Positions 1 through 11,746 of a stretch of DNA of 64,000 bases are shown here, piece after piece; position 1 is the stretch's first letter; each line of letters begins with the position of its first letter. The notes under the pieces are model-generated. The model saw nothing but the letters and a program-made list of their open reading frames with translations. It had not been told where the DNA came from and did not search any database. This stretch comes from Lonicera japonica. Its lineage: Eukaryota > Streptophyta > Magnoliopsida > Dipsacales > Caprifoliaceae. The stretch covers positions 29,113,234 through 29,177,233 of the forward strand of contig CM038471.1 of NCBI GenBank assembly GCA_021464415.1. Reading direction: 5' to 3'. A program made the position numbers and the translations under genes.

Positions 1-388
1 CCAAAAAATAGAAGGGTCTTATACTCTCTATTTTCATACTCCAAAAAATACCAACAACCTTTATACACTATCTCTCCTACACAGTTTATTATTTATTCTG
101 TTGAAATATTTGTAATCCTAATTCTATACTTATAAATAGAATTAAGGAAATTATAGAGAGAGAGAAGTTGGTAGCTTGTATTTTCTTCCAAATTGATCGC
201 CTTTGAGCTAATACAAAACAAGCACACACAAAAGGAGGACGTACCACTGGAATAGCATAAGTGCTACCGGGGGAACCTACCTTAAAAAAAAAAATCATGT
301 GTTCATCATTGCGCCGCATTTATTTTCTATTCACCGATATTCTCTTATTGATTGGTTAATTATCTATCTCTAGATTTTGACACCATCA
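1..388 (+). repeat. 5' LTR (right part only) of a non-coding LTR retrotransposon
   Basis: This matches the end of the LTR at 2350-3638 almost base for base, starting at about 3195 of that copy, so the window begins inside the 5' LTR. It ends in CACCATCA, immediately followed by a primer-binding site. It lacks a 56-bp tandem duplication that the 3' LTR carries at 3302-3416, so the two LTRs have diverged by at least one duplication as well as point changes. The left target-site duplication lies outside the window. Confidence 0.85.
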
Positions 389-2349
389 GTTGGCGCCGTC
401 TGTGGGAACGACAAGCTCTCTAAAGCTCTCGTTCTTTAGAAATTACAAGTGAATTTTCGGTGAAAAGCTCAAAATCCCGCGGGTCTACGTAGCTCAATAT
501 TCTTGGGGGCATAACTTTGTGCTCAGAACTCCAAATCATACGATTCTGGAGTCCATTTTGAAGAAAATTAGAAGAGCTACAACTTTTCAGTTCAAGCCAT
601 TTTCAAATTCGGCCATCTAGGGGTTCAAAACTTCGATTCAAACTTTATGGAACAAAATTCCGCGGGTCTATGGTGATTCAATATTATCAGTTCAATCCGT
701 TTTCAAATTTGGCCATCTCGGGGTCCAAAACCGGGATACAAAGGTGCTGCGATAAAAAATGCAAAAATCCGACAAGCTTATGCTAGCTCAATATTTACGG
801 GCGCATAATCATTCAAAAAATCCGGTTACCCAAGGAGATAAAATCCAAAAAAGAGATAAGTTATTTTTTAATAACTCATATATGATTTTTCTATTTATTT
901 TAATATATCTAAAGTTGTATCATTTTCTTACGATCAATAATATTTATTGTAGGAAAAATTGGTGAGCTTCAAAAAAAAAAATTACAATTGAATGTAATTT
1001 TTATCAAGTTCATCCGACAAACCACAAGAAAGAAATTAAAGAAATTTTCAGCGGATATCAAACTTCTACAAAGTTGAATGCAATTTTGAAGTCTATCAGA
1101 CAACCGCAGGACTACTCCAACCCAAAGAGGCCTGGCTGAGAATGATCATCTACTGCTGCACCACTGATCAGATACCAAGATTTTGACGTTCCCTGGTAAT
1201 AAAAGAGAAAATTGTAAAAATTTGACTAAGTCAGAAGGGAGCATTACTTTACTCAAGACTTAGCAAAAAGAACAAATTTTCCTTTTAAGAAACCCTGGTA
1301 ATAAATGAGAAAATTGTCAAAATTTGCATAAGTTAGAAGGGAGCAAGACTCTACTCAAAACTTAGCAATTTGCCTAAAGTTAGAAGGGAGCAAGACTCTA
1401 GGGAGCAAGACTCTACTCAAAACTTAGCAAATGTGCCTAAGTTAAAAGGGAGCAAGACTCTACTCAAAACTTAGCAAAAAAAACAAATTTTCCTTTTAAG
1501 AAACCAAGGACTTAAATGAGAAAATTGTCAGAATTTGCCTAAGTCAGAAGTGGGCATGACTCTATTCAAGACTTAGCCAAAAAGAACAAATTTTCCTTTT
1601 AAGAAACTAAGGATTTCGAAAAAATTTCTATCACCATATAGATTGGGGAGAATGGAAGAAAGGCCTGTAACACAGATTTCAAAGTCGAACGTTTTTGCAA
1701 AGCTGTCTCCAAAAAAAAAAAAAAAAAAAAAAAGCTGAAAAAAAAAAAGGCTGAAAAAAAAAAGAGAAAAAAAGAAAAGAAAAGACGGGCAAAAAAAAAA
1801 TATATATATATATATATGTTGAAAAAAAAAAAAAAAAGCCCGAGTAGAATCAAATTATTTATGATCAAAAGTATAGTGAGCTTTACATATTAATGTTCCG
1901 AGCTCTACGACTTGCATCTAATGTCTAACGAGTTCTACACATTGATGTTTCGAGCTCAACGACTAGCATCCGAGATCTAGCATCATTGGACTACGACTCG
2001 AGATCAACGTCTAGCCAGCCTTACACAATGATGTTCTGAAGCTCTAAAAGCTCTACACATTGATGTTTTGAGCTCAACGACTAGCATCCGAGATTTAACG
2101 TCATTGAACTAAGACTCGAGATCAACGTCTAGCCAGCCTTACACAATGATGTTCTGAAACTCTAAGACTAATGATGAAAGTCTAGCTAGCTTTACACATT
2201 AATGTTCCAAGGTCCACAAACTTACGGTCAAGGATTCAGGCCTAAAGACATCTCAAGCATCAAAGCTCAGAGCTACTACTAGCTCCCGGATTGAAGGATA
2301 TCCTCACCAATCAGCTCATCCGAGCTAAATGATAAGGATAGGGAGCAAT
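389..2349 (+). mobile_element. Internal region of a non-autonomous (LARD-like) LTR retrotransposon
   Basis: About 1.96 kb lies between the LTRs with no gag or pol domain in any frame. It holds three kinds of repeat. At 1200-1610 there are several degenerate copies of a unit containing GGGAGCAAGACTCTACTCAA. At 1700-1840 there are poly-A and (TA)n tracts. At 1890-2220 there are repeats of GAGCTCAACGACTAGCATCC-type sequence. A purine-rich stretch (AAGGATAGGGAGCAAT, ending at 2349) is a plausible polypurine tract. The element would need proteins from an autonomous relative, which I do not see in this window. Confidence 0.75.
391..409 (+). other. Primer-binding site of the non-coding LTR element
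   Basis: TGGCGCCGTCTGTGGGAAC begins two bases after the LTR end. It has the TGGCGCCGT start common in plant Ty3/gypsy primer-binding sites. I think of it as tRNA-Asp-like, but the tRNA identity is recalled, not checked. Confidence 0.7.
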
Positions 2350-3638
2350 TGATGGGGTAAATATTAATTTACCATTGGCCTACAAAAGTAAAAAATAATT
2401 TTACCATTGGCCTACAAAAATAATATTCCCCACTCCATTTTTATTCTCCACTTTTCTTTAAATAAATATCCCACTCCATTCAATAATTATCCCACTCCAT
2501 TATATTCCACAATTTCCTTTAGATAATTATTTAATTTTCTTTAAATAATTATCTCACCTAACTATATTCCACACTTTCCTTTAGATAATTATTTAATTTC
2601 CTTTAAATAATTATCTCACCTAACTATATTCCACACTTTCCTTTAGATAATTATTTAATTTCCTTTAAATAATTATCTCACCTAACTATATTCCACACTT
2701 TCCTTTAGATAATTATTTAATTTTCTTTAAATAATTATCTCACCTAACTATATTCCACACTTTCCTTTAGATAATTATTTAATTTTCTTTAAATAATTAT
2801 CTCACCTAACTATATTCCACACTTTCCTTTAGATAATTATTTAATTTCCTTTAAATAATTATCTCACCTAACTATATTCCACACTTTCCTTTAGATAATT
2901 ATTTAATTTCCTTTAAATAATTATCTCACCTAACTCCATTTACCTATAAATACCTCCCACCATTCATTCATTCAACACAAAAAAAAAAAAAAAACACAAC
3001 AAACACACAACAAAAACACACAATTCTCCTCACCAAAAATATATACTTTCTCTCCTATATATTTTGTTAAAAAATAGAAGAGTCATATACTCTCTATTTT
3101 TCATACCCCAAAAAATAGAAGGGTCTTATACTCTCTATTTTCATACTCCAAAAAATATCAAATAGAAGGGTCATATACTCTCTATTTTCATACCCCAAAA
3201 AATAGAAGGGTCTTATACTCTCTATTTTCATACTCCAAATAATACCAACAACCTTTATACACTATCTCTCCTACACAGTTTATTATTTATTCTGTTGAAA
3301 TATTTGTAATCCTAATTCTATACTTATAAATAGAATTAAGGAAATTATAGAGAGAGAGATTTGTAATCCTAATTCTATACTTATAAATAGAATTAAGGAA
3401 ATTATAGAGAGAGAGATTGGTAGCTTGTATTATCATCCAAATTGATTGCCTTTGAGCTAATACAAAGCAAGCACACACGAAAGGAGGACGTACTGCCGGA
3501 ATAGCATAAGCGCTACCGGAGGAACCTACCTTAAAAAAAAAATGTCATGTGTTCATCTCTGCGCCGTATTTATTTTTTATGCACCGATATTCGCTTATTG
3601 ATTGGTTAATTATTTATCTCTAAATTTTGACACCATCA
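2350..3638 (+). repeat. 3' LTR of the non-coding LTR element
   Basis: It starts TGATGG and ends CCATCA, the inverted-repeat termini expected of an LTR, and its last part repeats 1-388. The promoter-like part has TATAAATA at 2945-2952. Upstream of that box is a tandem array at about 2511-2938 with a 62-bp period and roughly seven copies. Downstream come poly-A, then CTCTCTATTTT repeats, then a 56-bp tandem duplication at 3302-3416. Confidence 0.85.
2511..2938 (+). repeat. 62-bp tandem repeat upstream of the LTR TATA box
   Basis: About seven head-to-tail copies of a unit containing CACTTTCCTTTAGATAATTA, with TTAGATAATT recurring at about 2519, 2581, 2643, 2705 and 2767. The array ends just before TATAAATA at 2945, the usual place for enhancer-like repeats in plant LTRs. 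Confidence 0.85.
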
Positions 3639-4330
3639 AATTATAAATAGGATATGCTCAAGTATATAATATATTTTTTAGATTTATAAACAGATTTTAA
3701 AACTATTAAAATATTAAAAGAGGTTAAGTGAATTCTACGCTAAAATTGAGATACTTAATTTGGGACATCCAAAAAAATTAGACTTTTACACTCAACCATG
3801 TGACATATGTTAAATTAGACTTTTTCATTAGCAATTTAAAACATGATATGCTCAAGTACATAATATATATATATATATATATATTATAAGAGGATTTAAA
3901 ACTATTAAACTATTAAAAAAAGCTAATTGATTTGCTAAAACTATAACTTGTTTTCTTGTAAAATTTGGTGCAATTGTTTTTTACCAAAAAAAAATAAAAT
4001 TGAAAAAACACACACACTAAAGCACCTATAATTTCAGACACTAAAAAAAAAATTATATTCTTAATTTAAGATATATCTTTTAAAAATACCCGATCAATAT
4101 ATTATGTTTTATTTTAATTTATTTGGTCAAAATTGCTAATTTAGTTAATTAATGAAAGAATAAAATATAATTACTTAAAATATATGAAATTTATTATTTT
4201 TCATAGATTAAAATGTTATTAATAATAAAGATTAGTTGAATTTTGTAATATTTTGCCTTAATTAAATAATTGGCTAAAACTTGACGGTAAATTTTAATAA
4301 AATTAATTGTTTATTAGATAATCATTTTCC
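3639..4330. other. AT-rich intergenic stretch, no gene seen
   Basis: Non-coding, with (AT)n at about 3866-3884. Two similar blocks containing ATGCTCAAGTA.ATAATATAT occur near 3652 and 3848. I see no transposon ends. Confidence 0.6.
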
Positions 4331-4339
4331 TAATAATTT

Positions 4340-4490
4340 TCCGCTCCCACCACAACCGAAACACTCCTGAACTGTATCGCTATTGTACTGCAGTGGCTCA
4401 TTCCATCTCCGATTCATCTGGCTACCGGGCTTGGAAATTGGGGTTTGTTGATGCTCGATTCTTCATTCTGAGCTAGGGTTCGTCAATTCG
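4340..4490 (+). other. Probable non-coding first exon of the FAR1-related gene
   Basis: This stretch is less AT-rich than its surroundings and ends CGTCAATTCG|GTAAGC, a strong donor at 4491. The next good acceptor before the coding ATG is TTTTTCAG at 7147, giving a 2657-bp 5'UTR intron. A long leader intron is common in this gene family. The transcription start is not visible and the left border is a guess. Confidence 0.5.
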
Positions 4491-7147
4491 GTAAGCTTCT
4501 CACTGTCCATGCATTTCTCTTGTTTTGGAATTCTAGGGCTTGAATACACACTTGCATACATACATTCATAACATTCACAAATCAAAGAGTTAATTACTCA
4601 CTGTGTTTGCTTTTTGGTTTGTAATTAATTCTAGGGCACTTTTTACACACTTCTTTCGTCAAATTAAACTTAAAATCAAATAGAAATAATCCAATCGGCT
4701 TCAACCAGATAGTCTATTAACCTTTCTAATTAAGTTCGGGTACGTAATCTTCATTGTCATCTAATGTTAGCTCTTTTGGCTGCGTTTGACGCGTAGGATA
4801 AGAGAGTCTATCCCATGATTGATGTTCATTGGGATTAGATATTCGGGTGAATTATTTATCCCACTAAAGCTTCTTATCCCATCCGAAAAAGATTAATGAA
4901 TCCCACCTGAGAAGTAGGATTATTTTATCCTGTCCGGATGGGATTGAATAATCGTATCCGGCTCTCTATGACTTTCCAATTTATTAATAAATAGGTGCAG
5001 GCGGGTGCAATTTCAGGAATTTGCGGATCTAGGATTTCATGGAAGGGTGGGTTAAGTTTAAGAAAAATTCCTAGTGTTAGATGGTAGTGGTAACTTTTTG
5101 TTACTTGTTCGAAAGAATAAGGGTTAAGTTACAAAGGGCTGGGCTGTAACATGGGGTCGGGCCTGCAGTTTTACTACTAGATCACCTCTGTATGAATTAT
5201 ATTATTTCCCTTGATTGATAGGATAATGTTAATTCCTACTCTTTAACCAACTACTACTGCTAATTGGCCTTCAATCTCTTCTTGAAAAGGAAGTGGTAGG
5301 TACTGTCTTCACTTGCACCAGACCATTCGATATTTCCCATTTTACACTTACCGAATAGGTTGGAATTGCTTCCACTTTTGAAAAGGGGGATAAGATTGTT
5401 AGCTTCAATGGTCTACTCAAGTACAAATGGGATGTATAACTAGGTCAAAACGTATGGTGGTTAAATGGAAAGCTGAACTGAAATTCTTACCCCCAGATGA
5501 GTTGAACACTTTTTGGTGGGATAATTAAGTTTAGACCTCTAAACTACAAAGTAAACTCATTTTAGAAGTTAGAAATAAGGATGAAAGGAGGAGTAGAGTT
5601 CTTGCAGTTCCAGCCTTGGCCCTGGTCTTGAATGACTAAATACATTCTTACATTAATACATTCTGATAGTGTTCTAAAAATCGGGATTTTTTGCCGATAA
5701 ATCGGCCAAAAATCGGAAATCGGGAGTTACCTGATTCGATTTTCATGAATCGGTTGGGAAAATCGGCTGGGTCCAAAATCGGACCAAAATCGGAAAAAAA
5801 TGGGAAACGGAGAAGAAAAAGAAGCAGCAACAGCTCGTTGAAGAAGTTGAAGAAAAAGAAGAAAATGAAGAAGGAGGCTCGTTGAAGAAGAAGAAGAAGA
5901 AGAAGAAGAAAGCTCGTTGAAGAAGAAGAAGAAACCTCGTTGAAGAAGAAGAAGAAGAACGGGTGGTGGGCAGCGGGCTTAGGTTTCAACGAGTGGGAGA
6001 GAATGAGACTCTCAATTCCTTTTATGCTTATTTTTTTATTTTTGTATTCAACCCTAATATTTTAAGTTATTTTATTTTGATCCATTTTAAATTTTATATT
6101 TTATAAAAGCATCCCTTAAATTTTAGGTATGCATATTTTATTACTTGAATGTTAAAAAATTAAAAGCATCCCTTAAATTTTAGGTATGCATATTTTATTA
6201 CTTGATATGTTAAAAAATTAATGTTTATTTGAAAGATATATTATATTTTATTAGTATTATTTTATTTTGAAAACTATTTATGAGTATGGAAATGTTATTA
6301 TATTTATTTAATTCCCGATTTTTCAAATTATGGGTTTGCCGATTAATCCCCGATTTTTTTCCGATTTCTCCAAAAATCCTGAATCCCCTCCTCACCGATC
6401 TAGGTCCGATTTACGATTTTTAGAACATTGCATTCTGACCTATCCCCATTTGAAAAACAACAATATTAATAAGCGGGTCAAAGTACTTTATTGTTAGTAT
6501 CCTAACCCCAATATTCTTATGTACATAAATGACAAAGAGGAGTACAGACCTGGGAATGGTGAGTTATAGCATATGAGCAAATGCTTGGTCCAAAAGGCAG
6601 AAAAATTAGGTAATTTTGGTTATGCTCTGTTAGCTGCTGAATTGTTGCTCAGCCTTTTGGGTTAGTTTATTGCTAGTTTGAGGTGGCATAATTTTTCTAT
6701 TTGCTGCTCCATTTTCACCAACTTGTGCTTTGTTTTGCTGAGCATTTGAGGACTGTTTTAGAGTTGTATATGTTGAATTGTTGGGTCCTTGTTTGTTGCT
6801 CTTTTTTACACTGTTTTAGGAATGCCTTTTATTGCTCTGTTTGTCGGATATTAGCTGCACATTGGGTACTTGTTGGGGAGAGACTTCGTCTTTGTGAAGA
6901 AGGTTAAAAAGAGTTGTTTGCCTTTTATTGTAGAAAAAATGTTTATCGGGTCTATAATTAGAGAGTGCATTGATAGAGAAAGCTTTGTTTGAAGTCCTAC
7001 TGTTCTAACAAACTGTTCTTGCTTTCATCTTCTTCGAAGTGCTCCACTTGGAGGAAAAAGTGGAGAATATGTAGAAGAACAACTCTTTTCTCGTGGAGAA
7101 GAAAGTGTATTGATAGGTGAAACATTTTTTTTCCCCAACTTTTTCAG
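4491..7147 (+). other. Leader intron of the FAR1-related gene
   Basis: GT at 4491 and AG at 7146-7147 bound a T-rich region without coding potential. The acceptor is preceded by a long pyrimidine tract and leaves nine bases of leader before the ATG at 7157. A hAT-type element sits inside at 5667-6430, so part of the intron length comes from transposition. Confidence 0.5.
5667..6430. mobile_element. Non-autonomous hAT element in the FAR1-related gene's intron
   Basis: The element is 764 bp and flanked by the perfect 8-bp duplication CATTCTGA (5659-5666 and 6431-6438). Its 17-bp ends are TAGTGTTCTAAAAATCG on the left and, read inward, CAATGTTCTAAAAATCG on the right. An 8-bp duplication and C/TA.TG ends are hAT signatures. 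Repeated CGATTTTT and CCGATTT words near both ends look like the subterminal binding sites of hAT transposases. The interior has GAA-rich microsatellites (5810-5960) and a roughly 60-bp tandem duplication (about 6105-6222). It encodes no transposase. Confidence 0.9.
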
Positions 7148-7156
7148 GATCTTGGT

Positions 7157-9184
7157 ATGGATATTGATCTTGAACTTCCTTCAGGCCAGGAGGACAGATT
7201 AGATACTCCATTGACTACAGATACTGAACCAAATGTGGGTGGTGAAAACATGACGACGGGAGGGGATGGAGTCAATGTTGATGGTAAGGGTATTATTATA
7301 AACTATGAGCCTAGAAAAGGTTTGGAATTCGAAACGAAGGAAGAAGCATATTCATTTTACCGGGAATATGCTCGGGCTGTCGGATTTGGCATTACAATAA
7401 AGGCTAGCCGCAGATCGAAAAAATCAGGAAGATTCATTGATGTAAAAATTGCATGTTCTAGATTTGGGAGCAAGCGCGAGCCTGGTGGTGGAGCTGTGAA
7501 TTCTCGATCATGTCCGAAAACAGACTGCAAGGCAAGCATGCATATGAAGAGAAGGCAGGAGGATGGAAAATGGTTCATATATTGTTTTGTGAAGGAGCAT
7601 AACCATGAAATTTGCCCCGAGGATGTCTTCTATGCCATCAAGGGAAGGAACAACAAGCAATCTGCCTGCCAAAAGAAAGGACTGCAGCTTGCACTAGATG
7701 AGGGAGATGTAGAGAGTTTGCTCGATAATTTCATGCTTATTCAAGCAGAAAATCCGGGCTTTTTTTATGCAATAGATTTGGACCAAGAAAAACGTATGAG
7801 AAATGTGTTTTGGGTTGACGCGAAAGGTAGACAAGATTATGGTAACTTCTGTGATGTTATCTGCTTTGACACAACTTATCTTAGTAACAAATACAACATT
7901 CCATTTGCTTCAGTTTTTGGGGTGAATCATCACTTTCAGTATATATTGTTGGGATGCGCACTGATTGGGGAGGAGACAGCGTCAAGTTTTGTTTGGTTGT
8001 TACGCACTTGGCTTAGAGCAGTGGGCAGCCAAGCTCCAGGTGTAGTGATTATTACTGATGATGAAGACAAGCCACTGAAAGAAGCAATTTTAGAGGTTTT
8101 TCCCTACGCACGACATTGTTTTAGTTTGTGGCACGTCTTAAGAAAGATTCCACTGAAACTTCCGCGCCTATTGAATAGGCTTGATAGTTTTGAGTCGAAG
8201 TTTAACAAATGTATATATCGATCTTGGACAGAAGAAGAATTTGAAAAGAGATGGTGGAAAATGGTCGACAATTTTGAACTTAGGGAGGATGATTGGGTTC
8301 AATCGTTGTATGAAAATCGTAAAAAGTGGGTTCCTACTTATATGAGGGGTATTTGCTTTTCCGGACTCTGTACAGCAGAGGGAGCTGAAAGTACATCCTC
8401 TTTCTTTGACAAAATCATAAATAGGGAAACTACATTCAAGGAGTTCATTGATAATTACAGAGTATTTTTGCATGACAGGTATGAAGAGGAAGCCAAAGCC
8501 AATTCCAGAACTCAGCTTGAACAACCCACATTAAGATCTGTTTTACCTTTTGAGAAGCAAATGTCCCTAGTTTATACTAGGGCTATATTTGAGAAGTTTC
8601 AAGTTGAGGTTTTGGGAACAATTGCTTGTAATCTTCTGCGGAAAGAGTGGGAAGGTGAGACAACATTAACATTTCGAGTTGATGATCTTGAAAAGCGGGA
8701 GAATTTCATTGTAGCCTGGAATGAAGCACAATCAGATATAAGTTGTTCATGTCGTTTGTTCGAATACAAAGGTTTTCTCTGTAGACATGCGATGGTAGTT
8801 CTACAAATGTCTGGTGTTTCCGATATCCCTTCTCTATATATACTGAAGCGATGGACAAAAGATGCTACTATCAGTCATATAAGTATGATGACAAGTGGGT
8901 CATCAAACAGGCCTCTTCACTATAGGGTCCAACGCTTTAACGATCTGTGCAAACTTGCCATTAGATTAGGTGAAGCAGGGTCTTTGTCTCAGGAAACCTA
9001 TAGTATTGCCTTTTATGCACTTGAAGAAGTCTTGGAACATTGTGTGGGAGTGAGAAGTTCTGAAGCATTGCCAGCTACCCAAGGCATTGAAGAAGAAAAT
9101 CATGGCAGCCATGCGGCCAAAGCAACAAAGAAGAAGAAAGCACAAAAGAAGCAGAAGCTCTGTTCCCGAAACTATGTGCTCTAA
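7157..9184 (+). CDS. FAR1-RELATED SEQUENCE protein (FHY3/FAR1 family)
   Basis: A 675-residue open frame in one exon. The start ATG lies nine bases after a splice acceptor, and the N-terminus MDIDL resembles FHY3. Domains in order: an FAR1-type zinc-finger DNA-binding domain (about 50-155; C100, C119/C124, H148-x-H150); a domesticated MULE transposase core (about 205-420, with FDTTY at D238 and ITD at D301); a SWIM zinc finger (C530-x-C532, C542-x-H544); and a lysine-rich likely nuclear signal at 656-668. The family descends from Mutator-like transposases and acts as nuclear DNA-binding regulators, with FHY3 and FAR1 serving phytochrome A signalling. Which Arabidopsis member is the orthologue cannot be settled here. 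There is no frameshift or internal stop, so the gene looks functional. Confidence 0.93.
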   Translation: MDIDLELPSGQEDRLDTPLTTDTEPNVGGENMTTGGDGVNVDGKGIIINYEPRKGLEFETKEEAYSFYREYARAVGFGITIKASRRSKKSGRFIDVKIACSRFGSKREPGGGAVNSRSCPKTDCKASMHMKRRQEDGKWFIYCFVKEHNHEICPEDVFYAIKGRNNKQSACQKKGLQLALDEGDVESLLDNFMLIQAENPGFFYAIDLDQEKRMRNVFWVDAKGRQDYGNFCDVICFDTTYLSNKYNIPFASVFGVNHHFQYILLGCALIGEETASSFVWLLRTWLRAVGSQAPGVVIITDDEDKPLKEAILEVFPYARHCFSLWHVLRKIPLKLPRLLNRLDSFESKFNKCIYRSWTEEEFEKRWWKMVDNFELREDDWVQSLYENRKKWVPTYMRGICFSGLCTAEGAESTSSFFDKIINRETTFKEFIDNYRVFLHDRYEEEAKANSRTQLEQPTLRSVLPFEKQMSLVYTRAIFEKFQVEVLGTIACNLLRKEWEGETTLTFRVDDLEKRENFIVAWNEAQSDISCSCRLFEYKGFLCRHAMVVLQMSGVSDIPSLYILKRWTKDATISHISMMTSGSSNRPLHYRVQRFNDLCKLAIRLGEAGSLSQETYSIAFYALEEVLEHCVGVRSSEALPATQGIEEENHGSHAAKATKKKKAQKKQKLCSRNYVL

Positions 9185-9735
9185 AAGGTGCTTGGTGGAA
9201 GGCAGCGGCCTGCGTGGGACACGTGCTAGGTGCTAGATTTTTTGAAGACCGTAGTATGGATGGATCGGATATATGGAGCAAAATTAAATTCTCAGCTTCA
9301 TTGTGGGCCTTCTCTTCTGAAAAATTTGGGGACTTATCCCATTCCTGAATCAACAACAACAACAGGGTGGCTGCAATCTGCCAGTATTTGTGATCGTGTT
9401 TAAACTTGTTTGATTGTCTTGGGCATGTAGCTTGTTTGTTGAGCAGTTTTCTGTTTCTTTGTTTATTTTCTTCTATCTTATGGTGAACCTCTGGTCCACC
9501 TTCTTGTACTTAGCTATATAAAGTTCTCAATAAAATGGGTTTCTTTCCGATAAAAAAAAAGGAAAAAAATATTTACTCTATGTTACTCTATGAAAAGGCG
9601 TAAAACTCTCCAATCAGACATTTCTCTTATAATTCAAACACAAAAGCTAATACTTCTAGAAAAGGGGAGTGGAATAACTGTCTAGAAAGTGCAGCCACTC
9701 AACATGCATGGTGCCAAGTTATTTTGAAGTAATCA
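9185..9735 (+). other. 3' UTR and short intergenic stretch
   Basis: Up to about 9555 this is probably the 3' UTR of the FAR1-related gene. From there to 9735 I see only AT-rich sequence. Confidence 0.45.
9529..9534 (+). terminator. Poly(A) signal of the FAR1-related gene
   Basis: AATAAA lies 345 bp after the stop codon, in a T-rich 3' region, and is followed within about 25 bp by an A-rich tract. It is the best match to a plant near-upstream element downstream of this coding region. Confidence 0.5.
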
Positions 9736-9989
9736 AATGATTGACTCATATTTAATTCACATTATTGTAGGTACAAGCGTACAATCTGAGACCGAAGTAT
9801 CCATACGGGATGCAAGAAGGCAGCCAACAGATGGTTTGTCAATCTATATATATATGATATATCTGATTTACGCGGATTACTACCTTCGTTCCAAATTAAG
9901 AGTTGCATATTTCATTATGTGACTTCCTGAACTACGTGTCAAATTTTATTGATCAATTGTACTGTATCTCAACTATTTGTGAGGGGGAG

Positions 9990-11746
9990 ATAAAAAGGGA
10001 GACTGATATGGTAGTACAATTAGACAAGGAGACACCGCCATCTGTAGAGCTGCCCATGTCAACACCATTAACTAAAGAATCGGCCCAGAATGTTCCTCCT
10101 CGGGTAATCTTGAATCCCATAATTCATGAGTTTAATGAAATACTTATGTCTTCATGAAATATAAATCCAGGTTTCTCAGAGTAATATAAATCTAGGTTTC
10201 TGAAAGTACGAATAAGGGAGTCCCAAAGAAACAGTACAAACCTGATCCCAAAGCCAAAGCCAAATATCCAATTAATAACTATGTGTTGTCCTATAGATTG
10301 TCTGAATTGCTTTGCATTTACTGTTAATCAATTATCTACTGTATCTATTCCTAATAATGTGCAAGATGCATTATCAAACCCCGAAAAAAGGATGTGAATA
10401 AGGAGATGGAGGCTTAACAAAAGAATGACTTGTGTGAACTTGTCCCGTTACCCAAAGGGAAGATGGCAATTGGGTGTTGATGGGTTTACATAATGAAGCT
10501 CAAATAGAATGGTATTAATGACAGGCATAAAGCAAGGCTAGTCGGAAAAAGGTGTACGCAAAAATATGTGGTTAACTATGAACAAACTTTAGCACTGTTG
10601 GCTAAAGATCAACACAATACGTATCCTTATATCAATTGCTGCTAATCGAGATTGTCCTCTATAACTATTTGATGTCAAAAATTCTTTCCTCAATGGAGAT
10701 TTTGGAAGAAGCGGTCTATATGGAGGTGCCACTCGGAGTTAAGCACAACCCTTAACGTAGCAGTGAAGTTTGCAAATTGAAAAAATCGCGACATGGGTTG
10801 AAATAACCCCCAAGGGCTTAGTTTGGAAGACTCATTTCTACAATGAAGGCATTTAGTTATAAGCCTCAATTTCCAAGAAGCGCTTAGTTTGGAAGGCTTT
10901 AATTGTGTGATATGGTGTTGACGGGGGATGACCTTGGCGAAATAAAGGCATTAAAGGCATTGCGGGAGTATTTGGCTATTAAGTTTGAAATGAAGGATCT
11001 TGGACAACTGAAATATTTCTTGGGAATTAAGGTTGCAAGGTCGAAAATTGGTGTTTTTCTTTCTGAACGAAAATATGTTTTAGATCTTTTAACCAAAATC
11101 AAAATGCTTGCTTGTAAACCAGCAGAGACACTTATAGAAATGAATCACAAGCTCGGAGTTTTTTAAGATCAAATTCTAACTGACAAGGGTTAAAGGGTAG
11201 GTATCAGCATTTGGTTGGGCAACTGATTTATCCCACACAAGGATTGTTGTTCTCAAAGAATGACGTTTCTGGCACTAAAGGATACATGGACTTGGAGTGG
11301 GCAGGTAATTAAACAAACAGAAGGTTTAGTTCGGGTTATTTTGCCTTTGTAGAAAGGAATTTGGTTACACGGAGGAGCAAGAAGTAGAACGTTATATATG
11401 GTAAGGTCAAGTGTAGAAGTAGAATTCCATGGCATGGCTCATGGTTTATGCGAGTTGCTTTGGATTCGGAGTGTGTAAGAAGGAATTGGGATTTGAATAC
11501 GAAAGATTTATGAGTCTTCATTGCGATAACAAAGTTTTTTCATTCCATGGCATGATCGCACAAAGCACGTTGAGGTTGATTGCCACTTCATCAAAGAAAA
11601 CCTCGATCAGAATATTATACAGTTTCCATTTGTAAAACTGAAGATTAATTAGCTGATGTGCTCACAAAGGCGGTCTCTGGAAGAGTTTTTCATGGCGTAA
11701 TCACCAAGTTGGGCATTATTGATATATATGCTCCAACTTAAGGGGA
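9990..11746 (+). pseudogene. Decayed Ty1/copia polyprotein (reverse transcriptase and RNase H)
   Basis: Fragments in shifting frames read as copia pol in the right order. Around 10230-10290 is a motif like the segment before the reverse transcriptase. At 10400-10560 come LVPLPKGK, then RHKARLV and QKYVVNYEQT. About 10660-10740 reads as the FDVKNAFLNG and EEAVYMEVP region. 10903-11166 carries LREYLAIKFEMKDLGQLKYF and FLSERKYVLDLL. About 11270-11700 is RNase H, ending with the copia hallmark DVLTKAV.GRVF. Many stops and frameshifts mean it is inactive. Gag, integrase and a 5' LTR are not recognisable. Confidence 0.85.

Noticed and set aside
1599..1868. Phenylalanine-rich 89-codon minus-strand frame
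   Set aside because: Translation of poly-A and TA microsatellites.
5648..5989. Frames of 64 and 113 codons rich in Lys or Leu/Phe
   Set aside because: Translations of GAA-rich microsatellite inside the hAT element.
10903..11166. Treating the copia fragment as an independent gene
   Set aside because: It is one piece of a frameshifted pol running through to an RNase H remnant.
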